Below are positions 25,332 to 33,675 of a stretch of 64,000 nt of DNA, one piece after another (the first letter of the stretch is position 1; each line of letters starts with the position of its first letter). The stretch is taken from positions 1-64,000 of the forward strand of contig CAMBEP010000006.1 in NCBI GenBank assembly GCA_945865635.1, in the 5' to 3' direction. The notes under the pieces are model-generated. The model made no database searches, was not told the DNA's origin, and saw nothing but the letters and a program-made list of their open reading frames with translations. Source of the stretch: Candidatus Kuenenia stuttgartensis (GTDB taxonomy: Bacteria > Planctomycetota > Planctomycetia > Isosphaerales > Isosphaeraceae). The position numbers and the translations under genes were made by a program.

Positions 25332-26552
25332 ATGCCAGTCAATTTGCTCGACGAGCCCGACATTCAGGCTGAAAATCGAGATTATCACTGGACACTCAAT
25401 TTCGGTCCGCAGCACCCTGCCACGCACACCACGTTGCGACTGTTGCTGGAACTCGAAGGCGAAACCATCCTCAATGCCATCCCTGATATTGGATACCTGC
25501 ATTCAGGTTTCGAGAAGCTGGGCGAACACCTGAACCTGAACCAGTATGTGACGGTTGTCGACCGCAAGAACTATATCAGCCCACCGATGAATGAGGTGGC
25601 CTGGCATAATGCGGTTGAGAAGCTTCTTGAGATTGAGATTACGCCACGTTGTAAATACATCCGTGTGATGATTGGCGAGCTGGCCCGAATTTCTGATCAC
25701 CTTCTGTGCACAGGCGCTGCGGCTCTTGACCTTGGTGCGTTTACAGCATTTCTTTACGCATTCAATCTGCGTGAAATGATTTATGACATTTATGAAGAGA
25801 TGTCAGGTTATCGTTTCCATCCGGGTTACACGCGGACTGGTGGAGTCATGTTTGACTTTACGGAGCGTGTGACTGGGCGGATCGAGAAATTTCTGGTGAC
25901 ATTGCCAAAAATTTTGGCAGACATGGAAAAGCTTCTTTTTCGGAACAAAATTTTCCTTGAGCGGATGCGTGGGGTCGGAGTTTTGACCAAGGCCGATGCG
26001 ATTGCCTATTGTGCTTCAGGGCCGATTGCCCGCGCCAGTGGTGTGACGTACGACCTTCGTAAGGACGAGCCCTATCTGGCCTATGCGGATTTTGATTTCA
26101 GCGTTCCATATGCGACCGAGGGCGACTGCTACGCCCGGTTTCATGTTCGTATGGAAGAGATGGTTCAATCGGCCCGAATCCTGCGTCAGGCGCTCGACAA
26201 ATTCCCAGGCGGGCCGGTCAATGTACCGATTGCCGAGAAGTTCCCCATGCCTGACAAGGGAACGACTTACGGGAGCATGGAAGGATTGATCCAGCATTTT
26301 GAGCTGGTCATGCCAAACCGTGGTTTCCAGACATCGGTCAACGAGGTTTATGCGGCAGTGGAAGGCCCCAGTGGCGAGCTTGGCTACTACCTGATCTGCG
26401 ATGGCACCCAAGTGGCCTGGCGGACACGTACTCGGCCGCCGGCCTTCATCCACTTCCAGCTTTTTCCGCACCTGATCAGGAATCACATGATTTCGGATAT
26501 TGTTGCGGTACTTGGTTCGCTCAATATCATCGCCGCCGAACTGGATCGTTGA
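25332..26552 (+). CDS. nuoD: NADH-quinone oxidoreductase subunit D
   Basis: A 406-residue 49-kDa-type subunit, related to the large subunit of NiFe hydrogenases, which forms the quinone pocket with NuoB. Features are FGPQHPATHTTLRL near residue 25 with the quinone-site His, DIGYLHSGFEKLGEHL, IRVMIGELARISDHLL, GVLTKADAIAYCASGPIARASGV and the ending SDIVAVLGSLNIIAAELDR. The ATG at 25332 is chosen over an earlier ATG at 25272 because the longer N-terminus does not look coding and the family starts here. Confidence 0.97.
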   Translation: MPVNLLDEPDIQAENRDYHWTLNFGPQHPATHTTLRLLLELEGETILNAIPDIGYLHSGFEKLGEHLNLNQYVTVVDRKNYISPPMNEVAWHNAVEKLLEIEITPRCKYIRVMIGELARISDHLLCTGAAALDLGAFTAFLYAFNLREMIYDIYEEMSGYRFHPGYTRTGGVMFDFTERVTGRIEKFLVTLPKILADMEKLLFRNKIFLERMRGVGVLTKADAIAYCASGPIARASGVTYDLRKDEPYLAYADFDFSVPYATEGDCYARFHVRMEEMVQSARILRQALDKFPGGPVNVPIAEKFPMPDKGTTYGSMEGLIQHFELVMPNRGFQTSVNEVYAAVEGPSGELGYYLICDGTQVAWRTRTRPPAFIHFQLFPHLIRNHMISDIVAVLGSLNIIAAELDR

Positions 26553-26578
26553 GATTAATCGGGACACATTCAAGAATC

Positions 26579-27109
26579 ATGGCTACGACCAGCACCACAC
26601 TTGACAGCCCCCGGATGTTGCCTGAAGCGATTCGGCAAAAGATCGAGGCTTACATACCGCGATATCCGAGCAAGCAGGCTGTGACTCTGCCTGCGCTTCA
26701 TATAGTACATTCCTATTTGCGTTGTGTGCCGTATCAGGCGATGAAAGAGATTGCTGAAATGCTTGATCTTTCACCTGCTGAGGTGGCGGACACGATGAGC
26801 TTTTACGGGTTCTTCCCACAGGCACCTCTGGGCGATGTACGAGTCTGGGTTTGCCGATCGATTTCCTGCATGCTTCGGGGTGGTGATGAGCTATTGGTGC
26901 ATGCATGTAAAAGTCTTGCGATCGAGCCTGGCCAGACGACAGCCGATGGCAAGTTGACCGTCGAATTTGCGGAATGTCTGGGCATATGCGATCATGCACC
27001 GGCGGCTTTGGCTGACGATGGCCGCGTGTTTGGACCTCTGGATGAACCGGGGATTCTCAGCATGATGGCCGAATTGAAAAAAGGTCCGGTTCCACCGGAA
27101 TCGCTTTGA
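26579..27109 (+). CDS. nuoE: NADH-quinone oxidoreductase subunit E (24 kDa, [2Fe-2S] N1a)
   Basis: A 176-residue subunit of the NADH-dehydrogenase module. The [2Fe-2S] ligands are C92 and C97 (VCRSISCML) and C133 and C137 (ECLGICDHAP), with a thioredoxin-like fold between. The N-terminal helical bundle includes LPALHIVHSYLRCVPYQAMKEIAEMLDL and MSFYGFF. The ATG at 26579 is chosen; an ATG at 26549 overlaps the end of nuoD. Confidence 0.96.
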   Translation: MATTSTTLDSPRMLPEAIRQKIEAYIPRYPSKQAVTLPALHIVHSYLRCVPYQAMKEIAEMLDLSPAEVADTMSFYGFFPQAPLGDVRVWVCRSISCMLRGGDELLVHACKSLAIEPGQTTADGKLTVEFAECLGICDHAPAALADDGRVFGPLDEPGILSMMAELKKGPVPPESL

Positions 27110-27182
27110 GTCGATTTGAATGGAGTCTGATTGAGACTCATGGAACAGTCTGAAATCAAAGATCTGTTTTGAACATGATGGA

Positions 27183-28580
27183 GTGAGTGACACAGTGGCC
27201 GCCTTCGAACCCGTACTCAGCCGAAACTGGAACAACCCGGACATTTTGTCTGTCAAGACATATGAGTCCAAGGGTGGCTATGTGGGGTCGCGTAAGGCCC
27301 TTACCACGATGTCTCCCGACAATGTGGTGGATCTGGTCAAGGCCTCTGAACTGAGAGGCCGTGGTGGGGCCGGTTTCCCGACCGGCTTGAAGTGGTCCTT
27401 CCTTCCGAAGGATCGCAAAGAAACATTCATGTGCATCAACGGCGACGAAAGTGAACCTGCCACGTTCAACAATCGTTACCTTGTGGAAAAGGACCCGCAT
27501 CAGTTTATCGAAGGAATCCTGATTGGCTGCTACGCCACAAAAGCCAATACAGCTTATGTTTATCTTCGATTTGAATACATCAAGGCGATTCAGATTCTGG
27601 AAAAGGCCATTGCCGAGGCCCGCGTGGCGGGCCACTTGGGCAAGAACATTTATGGTTCAGGTTTTGACCTTGAAATCTGGTGTCATCGTGGAGCTGGGGC
27701 TTACATTTGCGGTGAAGAGACGGGCTTGATTGAGTCGCTTGAAGGCAAGCGTGGTTGGCCTCGGATCAAGCCTCCGTTCCCAGCGATTGAGGGTGCGTTT
27801 CGGAAGCCGACGGTAGTGAACAATATTGAAACGCTTGCATGTGTACCACACATTATTGAGCGTGGCGCGGATTGGTTTAAGTCCATGGGCACACCTAAAA
27901 GCTATGGCCCGAAGCTTTACACGATCTCAGGCCAGGTGAACAGGCAGGTCTGTGTTGAGCTGCCGTTGGGCGTGACGACCAATGAGTTGCTTGAGGATCA
28001 TGGTGGAGGAGTCTGGAAGGGTCGCAAGGCCAAGGCCGCAGTTCCGGGCGGGATCAGTATGGGGCTCCTAAAGAAGGAGGAGTTCGATATTCCTCTGGAT
28101 TTTGAGGAGATTCGCAAGACGGGTTGTCTCGGGCTGGGCACGGCTGCGGTGACGATCATGGACGACCAGACCCGTATCATAGACTATCTCTATAATACGA
28201 CCCGGTTTTTTGCTCACGAATCGTGCGGCCAATGTACTCCTTGCCGTGAAGGGACGGGCTGGCTGTATAAAACTGTGAGCCGGATCCGCAACGGTGGTGG
28301 TCGGACTGAAGATCTGGATCTGATGTCACACCTAGCCAATAATATGGGGATTACGCCGGGGACAACCATTTGTGGTTTGGCCGACGGTGCAGCCTGGCCG
28401 ATCAAGAACGCACTAGCCAAGTATCGGGAAGAGCTTGAGGATTTCATCAAGCACAACCAAAACCCGGCCTACAAGATCACGGCGGGGCAAGATGCAATTT
28501 CCAGGGGCAAGTCGCCTTTGGCTAGCAATACATCGATGTTTGTTCCTGGAATTGGCCTTGCCAAATCCTTGACCAACTGA
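27183..28580 (+). CDS. nuoF: NADH-quinone oxidoreductase subunit F (FMN, NADH, N3)
   Basis: A 465-residue flavoprotein that oxidises NADH. The NADH/FMN site is visible in LRGRGGAGFPTGLKWSF and NGDESEPATFNNR, and in GAYICGEETGLIESLEGKRG. The [4Fe-4S] N3 ligands are in ESCGQCTPCREGTGW (Cys-x2-Cys-x2-Cys) and TICGLADG. The start is uncertain: GTG at 27183, or a second GTG at 27195, which is 12 bases after a GGAG and so may be the true start. The C-terminal tail after FIKHNQNP is about 40 residues. Confidence 0.96.
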   Translation: MSDTVAAFEPVLSRNWNNPDILSVKTYESKGGYVGSRKALTTMSPDNVVDLVKASELRGRGGAGFPTGLKWSFLPKDRKETFMCINGDESEPATFNNRYLVEKDPHQFIEGILIGCYATKANTAYVYLRFEYIKAIQILEKAIAEARVAGHLGKNIYGSGFDLEIWCHRGAGAYICGEETGLIESLEGKRGWPRIKPPFPAIEGAFRKPTVVNNIETLACVPHIIERGADWFKSMGTPKSYGPKLYTISGQVNRQVCVELPLGVTTNELLEDHGGGVWKGRKAKAAVPGGISMGLLKKEEFDIPLDFEEIRKTGCLGLGTAAVTIMDDQTRIIDYLYNTTRFFAHESCGQCTPCREGTGWLYKTVSRIRNGGGRTEDLDLMSHLANNMGITPGTTICGLADGAAWPIKNALAKYREELEDFIKHNQNPAYKITAGQDAISRGKSPLASNTSMFVPGIGLAKSLTN

Positions 28581-28632
28581 CGCAGTTTTTCACGAAACAA
28601 AGCCTAGTTCACCTGAAACGACGGAATTCCAG

Positions 28633-30357
28633 ATGGCGACCATCATCATCGACGGCCAGAACTATGATTTGCCTGAAGGGGCCAAGTTCAACGCCATTCA
28701 GGCTGCCCGGCACTTTGGAATTGAAATTCCATACTATTGCTGGCACCCGGCTTTATCGGTTGTTGCCAACTGCCGCATGTGCGAGATCGAGGTTGGCAGC
28801 AAGGACGCTTCCGGCGAGATCAAGATGCTGCCCCGGCTCACGCCCGGCTGTCAGACACCGGTTCGCGATGGAACGGTTCTCGTGACCGACAGCGTCAAGG
28901 TTCTGGAACATCGCAAAAACATCATGGAACTACTACTGATCAACCACCCTCTGGATTGTCCAGTGTGTGATCAGGCGGGTGAGTGTGGTCTACAGGATTA
29001 CAGCTATTCTCACGGCCGGGCCGAGCACAGATTCGTTGAAGAGCGTAATGTTAAGCCTCGCAAAGAGGTTTCCGACCTGATTGTACTCAACACGGATCGC
29101 TGCATCATGTGCACGCGGTGCGTGCGGTTTACCCGCGAAATCACGGGCACAGCGGAACTTCAGGTGATGCGTCGAGGGGACCACGGCGAAATCGCGATCT
29201 TCCCGGATCATCCTCTGGATAACCCACTGGCTGGCAATGTGGTTGATCTCTGCCCTGTTGGTGCTCTGCTGGACAAAGACTTTCTGCACAATCAGCGGGT
29301 CTGGTTCCTCTCCAAGCACGACACGATCTGCACCGGTTGCTCGACAGGCTGTAACATCAGCTCCGAAGAAAACGCCGGCAAGGTCTGGCGACATAAGCCT
29401 CGTCACAATCCTTATGTGAATGATTACTGGATCTGTGATGAAGGCCGTTATGGCTACAAGTCGGCCAATGCGCCTGACCTCCTTGCAGGAAGCTATATTT
29501 TGGATGGAGGCGATCATCATGGTGCAACAAGTGATCGATTCTTCAAGCGGCTCAACGAGGATCTGACACACCGGATTCTCGACAAGCAATCTGTTCTGGC
29601 GATATTCTCACCATTTCTGAGTGTTGAAGAAGCCTTTAGTGCAGCCTCCTGGGTCAAGCACCTGACAAATCGTAACACAATGGCTCTTGGACCGGTGTCC
29701 GTGCTTGGTCAGGACCAGACGTATTCACCGGACAAACTGACAGGCCGGTCCGGAGACACGTCGTTCCTGGTTCCTCGCCCTTTTACGATCTCAGCCGAAA
29801 AATCGCCTAACAAGGCGGGAGTCAGCTTTGTAATCAATCATTTTCAAGGCTCAAATGTTGTGAGCTTTGAGGATGCCCTAAAACTGGTTCCATCGAATCC
29901 AATTGTGATCGTTTTTGGTGGATCACCAAATTCGGACTGGATCACTCCAGAGCAGTCGGCTGAGATTCGGAAAGCCGAGCGAGTGATTCTGTTTGACACG
30001 ACAATCAACGTGCTTGCCGACGCTGCAGACTATGTTGCCGGTATGGCCACATTTGCTGAGAAGGCAGGAAGTTATGTCAATCGCGATAACCGCTTGCAGC
30101 ACTTTGATGCGGCTTTGCCCCTGCGGGATGGAGTCTGGACATTGCTGGACATTCTTGCCATTCTGAGAGGTGTTGGGCGATCGCCGATCGAGTCGCGAAC
30201 AATTCTTGCGGAAGCCGCGGAAAAGATTTTGGCCCTGGCGAAAGCTGTTGGCGGCCAAGTACCGGAATTTGGCTTGAATCTGACGGGTCAGGATGCATTG
30301 ATACCAGATGCGGGTTTCCAGGACGACTGGACCATGGCCAGCCTGGCCAAGGCCTGA
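28633..30357 (+). CDS. nuoG: NADH-quinone oxidoreductase subunit G (75 kDa type), short form
   Basis: A 574-residue subunit carrying several Fe-S clusters. The N-terminal [2Fe-2S] domain has YYCWHPALSVVANCRMC; next come the His-Cys [4Fe-4S] region (CPVCDQAGECGLQDY) and CIMCTRCVRFTREI with the later DLCPVGAL. The extra N7 cluster ligands are present: C233, C236, C240 and C268 (CTGCSTGC ... WICDEG). The molybdopterin-like C-terminal domain is much shortened compared with E. coli NuoG (over 900 residues) and is low in conservation. I see no frameshift remnant in the 109 bases that follow, so the short form looks natural. Confidence 0.95.
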   Translation: MATIIIDGQNYDLPEGAKFNAIQAARHFGIEIPYYCWHPALSVVANCRMCEIEVGSKDASGEIKMLPRLTPGCQTPVRDGTVLVTDSVKVLEHRKNIMELLLINHPLDCPVCDQAGECGLQDYSYSHGRAEHRFVEERNVKPRKEVSDLIVLNTDRCIMCTRCVRFTREITGTAELQVMRRGDHGEIAIFPDHPLDNPLAGNVVDLCPVGALLDKDFLHNQRVWFLSKHDTICTGCSTGCNISSEENAGKVWRHKPRHNPYVNDYWICDEGRYGYKSANAPDLLAGSYILDGGDHHGATSDRFFKRLNEDLTHRILDKQSVLAIFSPFLSVEEAFSAASWVKHLTNRNTMALGPVSVLGQDQTYSPDKLTGRSGDTSFLVPRPFTISAEKSPNKAGVSFVINHFQGSNVVSFEDALKLVPSNPIVIVFGGSPNSDWITPEQSAEIRKAERVILFDTTINVLADAADYVAGMATFAEKAGSYVNRDNRLQHFDAALPLRDGVWTLLDILAILRGVGRSPIESRTILAEAAEKILALAKAVGGQVPEFGLNLTGQDALIPDAGFQDDWTMASLAKA

Positions 30358-30466
30358 GTATCGGTCAAAGATATATCAAAGCCGACACTCAATCTATTGC
30401 ATAAGCCACTACGGTAACAACACTTTTCGTCACAGATCAACACGGACGCTCGGAAGAAACTGAATC

Positions 30467-31507
30467 ATGCTGGAAATTCTCGGACTCCTGATCAAGATCA
30501 GCCTTGTGGTAGGCATTACCCAGGGTGCGGTCGCTTACCTGATTCTGGTTGAGCGTAAGATAGCCGCTTTTGCCCAGGACCGCATTGGGCCGAACCGGGT
30601 TGGTCCTTTGGGCTTGCTCCAGCCGATTGTGGATGGTGTCAAGATGTTCTTGAAAGAGGACGTTACGCCGGGCTATGTGAACAAGCCAATATTCATATTG
30701 GCACCATTCCTGACGATCGTCACGGCGATGATTGGCTTTGCCGTGGTACCGTTTGGTCCAGTTGGCCCGAATGGGCCAGTTTTGATGGATGGACCAATCC
30801 AGTTCCAGATTGCGCCCGGCATAGATATTGGGATCCTTTATATCTTTGCAGTGGGTAGTCTTGCAGTCTACGGTATCATTCTGGCGGGCTATGCATCGAA
30901 CAATAAGTACTCGTTTTTGGGTGGTCTTCGATCGAGTGCACAGTTGATCAGTTATGAAATTCCGATGGGGATGTCGATTCTTGGGATGGTCTTGCTGGTC
31001 GGTTCGCTGGATTTGAATGCGATTGTAGAGTGGCAGGACAAGCATCACGTTTGGGGCATCGTGGTTCAGCCCTTGGGCTTCTTCATTTTTCTGATCTGTG
31101 CCTTCGCGGAAACAAACCGTCTCCCGTTTGACTTGCCCGAGTCAGAACAGGAGTTGGTCGGCGGCTTCCATACGGAATATTCGTCGATGAAGTTTGGGAT
31201 GTTTTTCCTGGGCGAATATCTTCATGTGATCACGGTGAGTTATCTGGTTGTGATTCTCTTTCTAGGTGGTTGGGATGTTCCGTTTCTGACGGATTCGAGT
31301 CAGACAGGTTGGCTGTTTGCCTTGATCAAGATCTCTGCCCTGCTCGGTAAGGTCTTGCTGATGATCGTTTTTGTGATGTGGATTCGCTGGACCCTTCCCC
31401 GATTTCGGTACGACCGCCTGATGGAGCTTGCCTGGAAGCGGATGATCCCGCTGGCCATTGCCAATATGGTTGTTACGGCGACAGTTCTTCAGTTGGTCAG
31501 AGGCTGA
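30467..31507 (+). CDS. nuoH: NADH-quinone oxidoreductase subunit H
   Basis: A 346-residue membrane subunit with about eight TM helices that joins the peripheral arm to the membrane arm and forms part of the quinone tunnel. Signatures are VERKIAAFAQDRIGPNRVGP near residue 28, GLLQPIVDGVKMFLKED, and AETNRLPFDLPESEQELVGGFHTEYSSMKFGMFFLGEY near 215-250. The final helix ends RWTLPRFRYDRLMELAWKRMIPLAI. A 109-bp gap separates it from nuoG. Confidence 0.97.
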   Translation: MLEILGLLIKISLVVGITQGAVAYLILVERKIAAFAQDRIGPNRVGPLGLLQPIVDGVKMFLKEDVTPGYVNKPIFILAPFLTIVTAMIGFAVVPFGPVGPNGPVLMDGPIQFQIAPGIDIGILYIFAVGSLAVYGIILAGYASNNKYSFLGGLRSSAQLISYEIPMGMSILGMVLLVGSLDLNAIVEWQDKHHVWGIVVQPLGFFIFLICAFAETNRLPFDLPESEQELVGGFHTEYSSMKFGMFFLGEYLHVITVSYLVVILFLGGWDVPFLTDSSQTGWLFALIKISALLGKVLLMIVFVMWIRWTLPRFRYDRLMELAWKRMIPLAIANMVVTATVLQLVRG

Positions 31508-31584
31508 TTCCTGACCTGGTCTGAGAAGACTTGACCCTGCAAAAAGAACAATTCAGAGAACAATTCACGGAGCTTTCCCCGACG

Positions 31585-32199
31585 ATGCGTAGCGACGACC
31601 CGAGCCTGAAGCGTCTGAAACCGCCCAAGCTGACTCTTTTTGAGCAAAGCTATCTGCCCCAGATTCTGGGCGGGTTGTTTGTCACGGGCCGTCACATTGT
31701 CAATGCGGCCGTGGGTACAGGCTCTCTGACGATGGAATATCCTGAGGTGCAGCACCAGCCCTCCGCGAATTATCGTGGAGTTCATCGTTTGAACAAAGAT
31801 GAGCAGGGCCGGGTCAAGTGTGTGGCGTGCATGCTCTGCGCCACGGCCTGCCCTGTACACTGTATTGATATTGTCGGTGCGACTGCTCCGGAATCGTGGA
31901 CTGACCGCGAGAAATACTGTCAGAGCTTTGTGATTGACGAGCTCCGTTGTATTTATTGCGGAATGTGCGAAGAGGCATGCCCAGTGGATGCCATTGAGCT
32001 GACCAGTTTCTATGACTTGACGGGTTTGAGTCGTGAAGAGATGATTTTCGACAAAACCAAGCTTTTGTCGGTGTACGACCTGACGAAGACGGCCGAGCCG
32101 ATGAAGTCAGGGATTGTGGCGCCGGAATCAAGCCACACGAATGAACTCTACACGACCCCAACGATGGGGCCAGTGATTGAGCGTCAGCAGCTTGTCTGA
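31585..32199 (+). CDS. nuoI: NADH-quinone oxidoreductase subunit I (two [4Fe-4S])
   Basis: A 204-residue ferredoxin-like subunit with clusters N6a and N6b: CVACMLCATACPVHC and CIYCGMCEEACPVDA, each Cys-x2-Cys-x2-Cys-x3-Cys. The amphipathic N-terminus (QILGGLFVTGRHIVNA) is typical. I chose the ATG at 31585, which has GGAG 12 bases upstream. A TTG at 31531 would add 18 residues. The C-terminal tail after YDLTK is about 40 residues longer than the minimum. Confidence 0.96.
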   Translation: MRSDDPSLKRLKPPKLTLFEQSYLPQILGGLFVTGRHIVNAAVGTGSLTMEYPEVQHQPSANYRGVHRLNKDEQGRVKCVACMLCATACPVHCIDIVGATAPESWTDREKYCQSFVIDELRCIYCGMCEEACPVDAIELTSFYDLTGLSREEMIFDKTKLLSVYDLTKTAEPMKSGIVAPESSHTNELYTTPTMGPVIERQQLV

Positions 32200-32266
32200 C
32201 GACTGGAAAATCTCATGTTGCAAATCACACCTGATCGAAAAAAAATGACAGCGGGGACGCCCAGCC

Positions 32267-33127
32267 GTGTTTGAAATCCAGCCCTTGCAACTCACACAAT
32301 GCCTTCTCACCTGTCTTTTTGGTGGTTTAGGCACGTACATGATGATGCCTCACCGGCGTTATTTCGCCAATCCGGGCCTGGTTTTTGCGATTGGCCTTGG
32401 GCTTGTGGTGTTGGCAGCGAGCCACTTGTTGATGCTTGGAGGGTCGCCCGTGCCGATCGTTTCCAAGGTCTTTTTCAATATTTTTGCGATTTTCAGTGTG
32501 GTGGCATCCGCATTGATGATTACTGCCCGGGATCCGGTCCATTCGGCCCTCTGGTTTGCCGTGGTAGTGCTTTCCACATCGGGTCTGTTCTTGCTTGCCG
32601 GTGCTGGGTTTCTGGCGGCTGGAACGGTAATCGTCTACGCCGGTGCAATCATAGTAACGTTTTTGTTTGTGATCATGTTGGCTCAAAGCGAGGGGAAAGC
32701 GGTTTATGACCGGCTTGCCCGTCAGCCTGCACAAGCCAGTCTCACAGGCTTCATCCTGATTTGGTGTCTGTTGATCGTGATCCTGACCAACCCTGGCAAT
32801 AACTTTGAGTCCAATCAATCGTCGGAACCGGTCGAGGTTTCAACACGTTTGACGCCTGCCAAGGATCTTGTGAGAATGCGGAAGTTCCCGGTGAATCATC
32901 CGGTTTCCAGGGTCATGAATCAAAACTTGACGACAGAGCTGGCCTTGCCTGAGACATTCGATGCGACACTTCCCCCGGGAGTTCCCCAGCCGCATGTGGC
33001 GGGGCTTGGTGCTGCGATGTATACAACCCACTTGATCTCATCGGAACTGGTTGGAGCGATTCTGTTCGTTGCTCTGGCGGGTGCCGTGGTGATTGCAACC
33101 CCTCGTGTGGGCGGCAAACCCGCCTGA
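32267..33127 (+). CDS. nuoJ: NADH-quinone oxidoreductase subunit J
   Basis: A 286-residue membrane subunit, longer than the usual 165-200. The core is clear: VFFNIFAIFSVVASALMITARDPVHSALWFAVVVLSTSGLFLLAGAGFLAAGTVIVYAGAIIVTFLFVIML, with the conserved pi-bulge region. An extra TM helix lies before it (residues 30-55), and after a soluble loop of about 70 residues a last TM helix (TTHLISSELVGAILFVALAGAVVIA). Start GTG at 32267. Positioned between nuoI and nuoK. Confidence 0.93.
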   Translation: MFEIQPLQLTQCLLTCLFGGLGTYMMMPHRRYFANPGLVFAIGLGLVVLAASHLLMLGGSPVPIVSKVFFNIFAIFSVVASALMITARDPVHSALWFAVVVLSTSGLFLLAGAGFLAAGTVIVYAGAIIVTFLFVIMLAQSEGKAVYDRLARQPAQASLTGFILIWCLLIVILTNPGNNFESNQSSEPVEVSTRLTPAKDLVRMRKFPVNHPVSRVMNQNLTTELALPETFDATLPPGVPQPHVAGLGAAMYTTHLISSELVGAILFVALAGAVVIATPRVGGKPA

Positions 33128-33192
33128 TTTTCCTTGACGTCTGAAAGTTCAGCAACAGGACCGAGCGACACATTCCCGGACCATTCAAGACT

Positions 33193-33657
33193 ATGCCCAA
33201 TACCATCTTCACATTCAGCGACCTGACAGCCTACCTTGCAATCGGAGCCGCCCTGTTCGGGTTGGGCACGATTGGCTTTCTGTCGCGGCGCAACCTGATC
33301 GTCATGTTCCTTTCCGCCGAACTGATGCTTCAGGGGGTGGGCCTGACACTCGTGGGTTTTGGTCGGTTTCATGGCAACTGGAATGGCCAGATCCTGACGA
33401 TCATCATTCTTACTGTGGCCGCCTGCGAGGCCGCCCTATCGCTGGCACTTGTCGTGCAGCTTTTCAACAGGTCCAAATCGCTGGATGTGAGCATCTGGCG
33501 CGAGATCCGCGAGGCAGGGCTTCCAGTTCTTGCCGAGCTTGATCAGGACATTGAACCGTTCCTGGCCGGTCCAGGTTCCGAATCATATCCGCATCTGTCT
33601 CCGTCCGGTCGCGAGCCGGAAGTCTCCGTGGTCGCGTCCGGTCATCGGGCCAATTGA
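33193..33657 (+). CDS. nuoK: NADH-quinone oxidoreductase subunit K with C-terminal extension
   Basis: A 154-residue subunit; usual NuoK has about 100. The three TM helices and the two conserved membrane Glu are present: FLSAELMLQGVGLTLVGF and LTVAACEAALSLALVV. After the third helix a soluble tail of about 55 residues follows, acidic and Pro/Ser-rich (DQDIEPFLAG, SPSGREPEVS), which has no match in the core family. ATG at 33193. Confidence 0.94.
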   Translation: MPNTIFTFSDLTAYLAIGAALFGLGTIGFLSRRNLIVMFLSAELMLQGVGLTLVGFGRFHGNWNGQILTIIILTVAACEAALSLALVVQLFNRSKSLDVSIWREIREAGLPVLAELDQDIEPFLAGPGSESYPHLSPSGREPEVSVVASGHRAN

Positions 33658-33675
33658 GGACATAAACAGGTCACC

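Noticed and set aside
30358-30466. Possible frameshift remnant of NuoG after its early stop
   Set aside because: The 109 bases before nuoH show no continuation of the molybdopterin-like domain in any frame, so the short NuoG seems natural.
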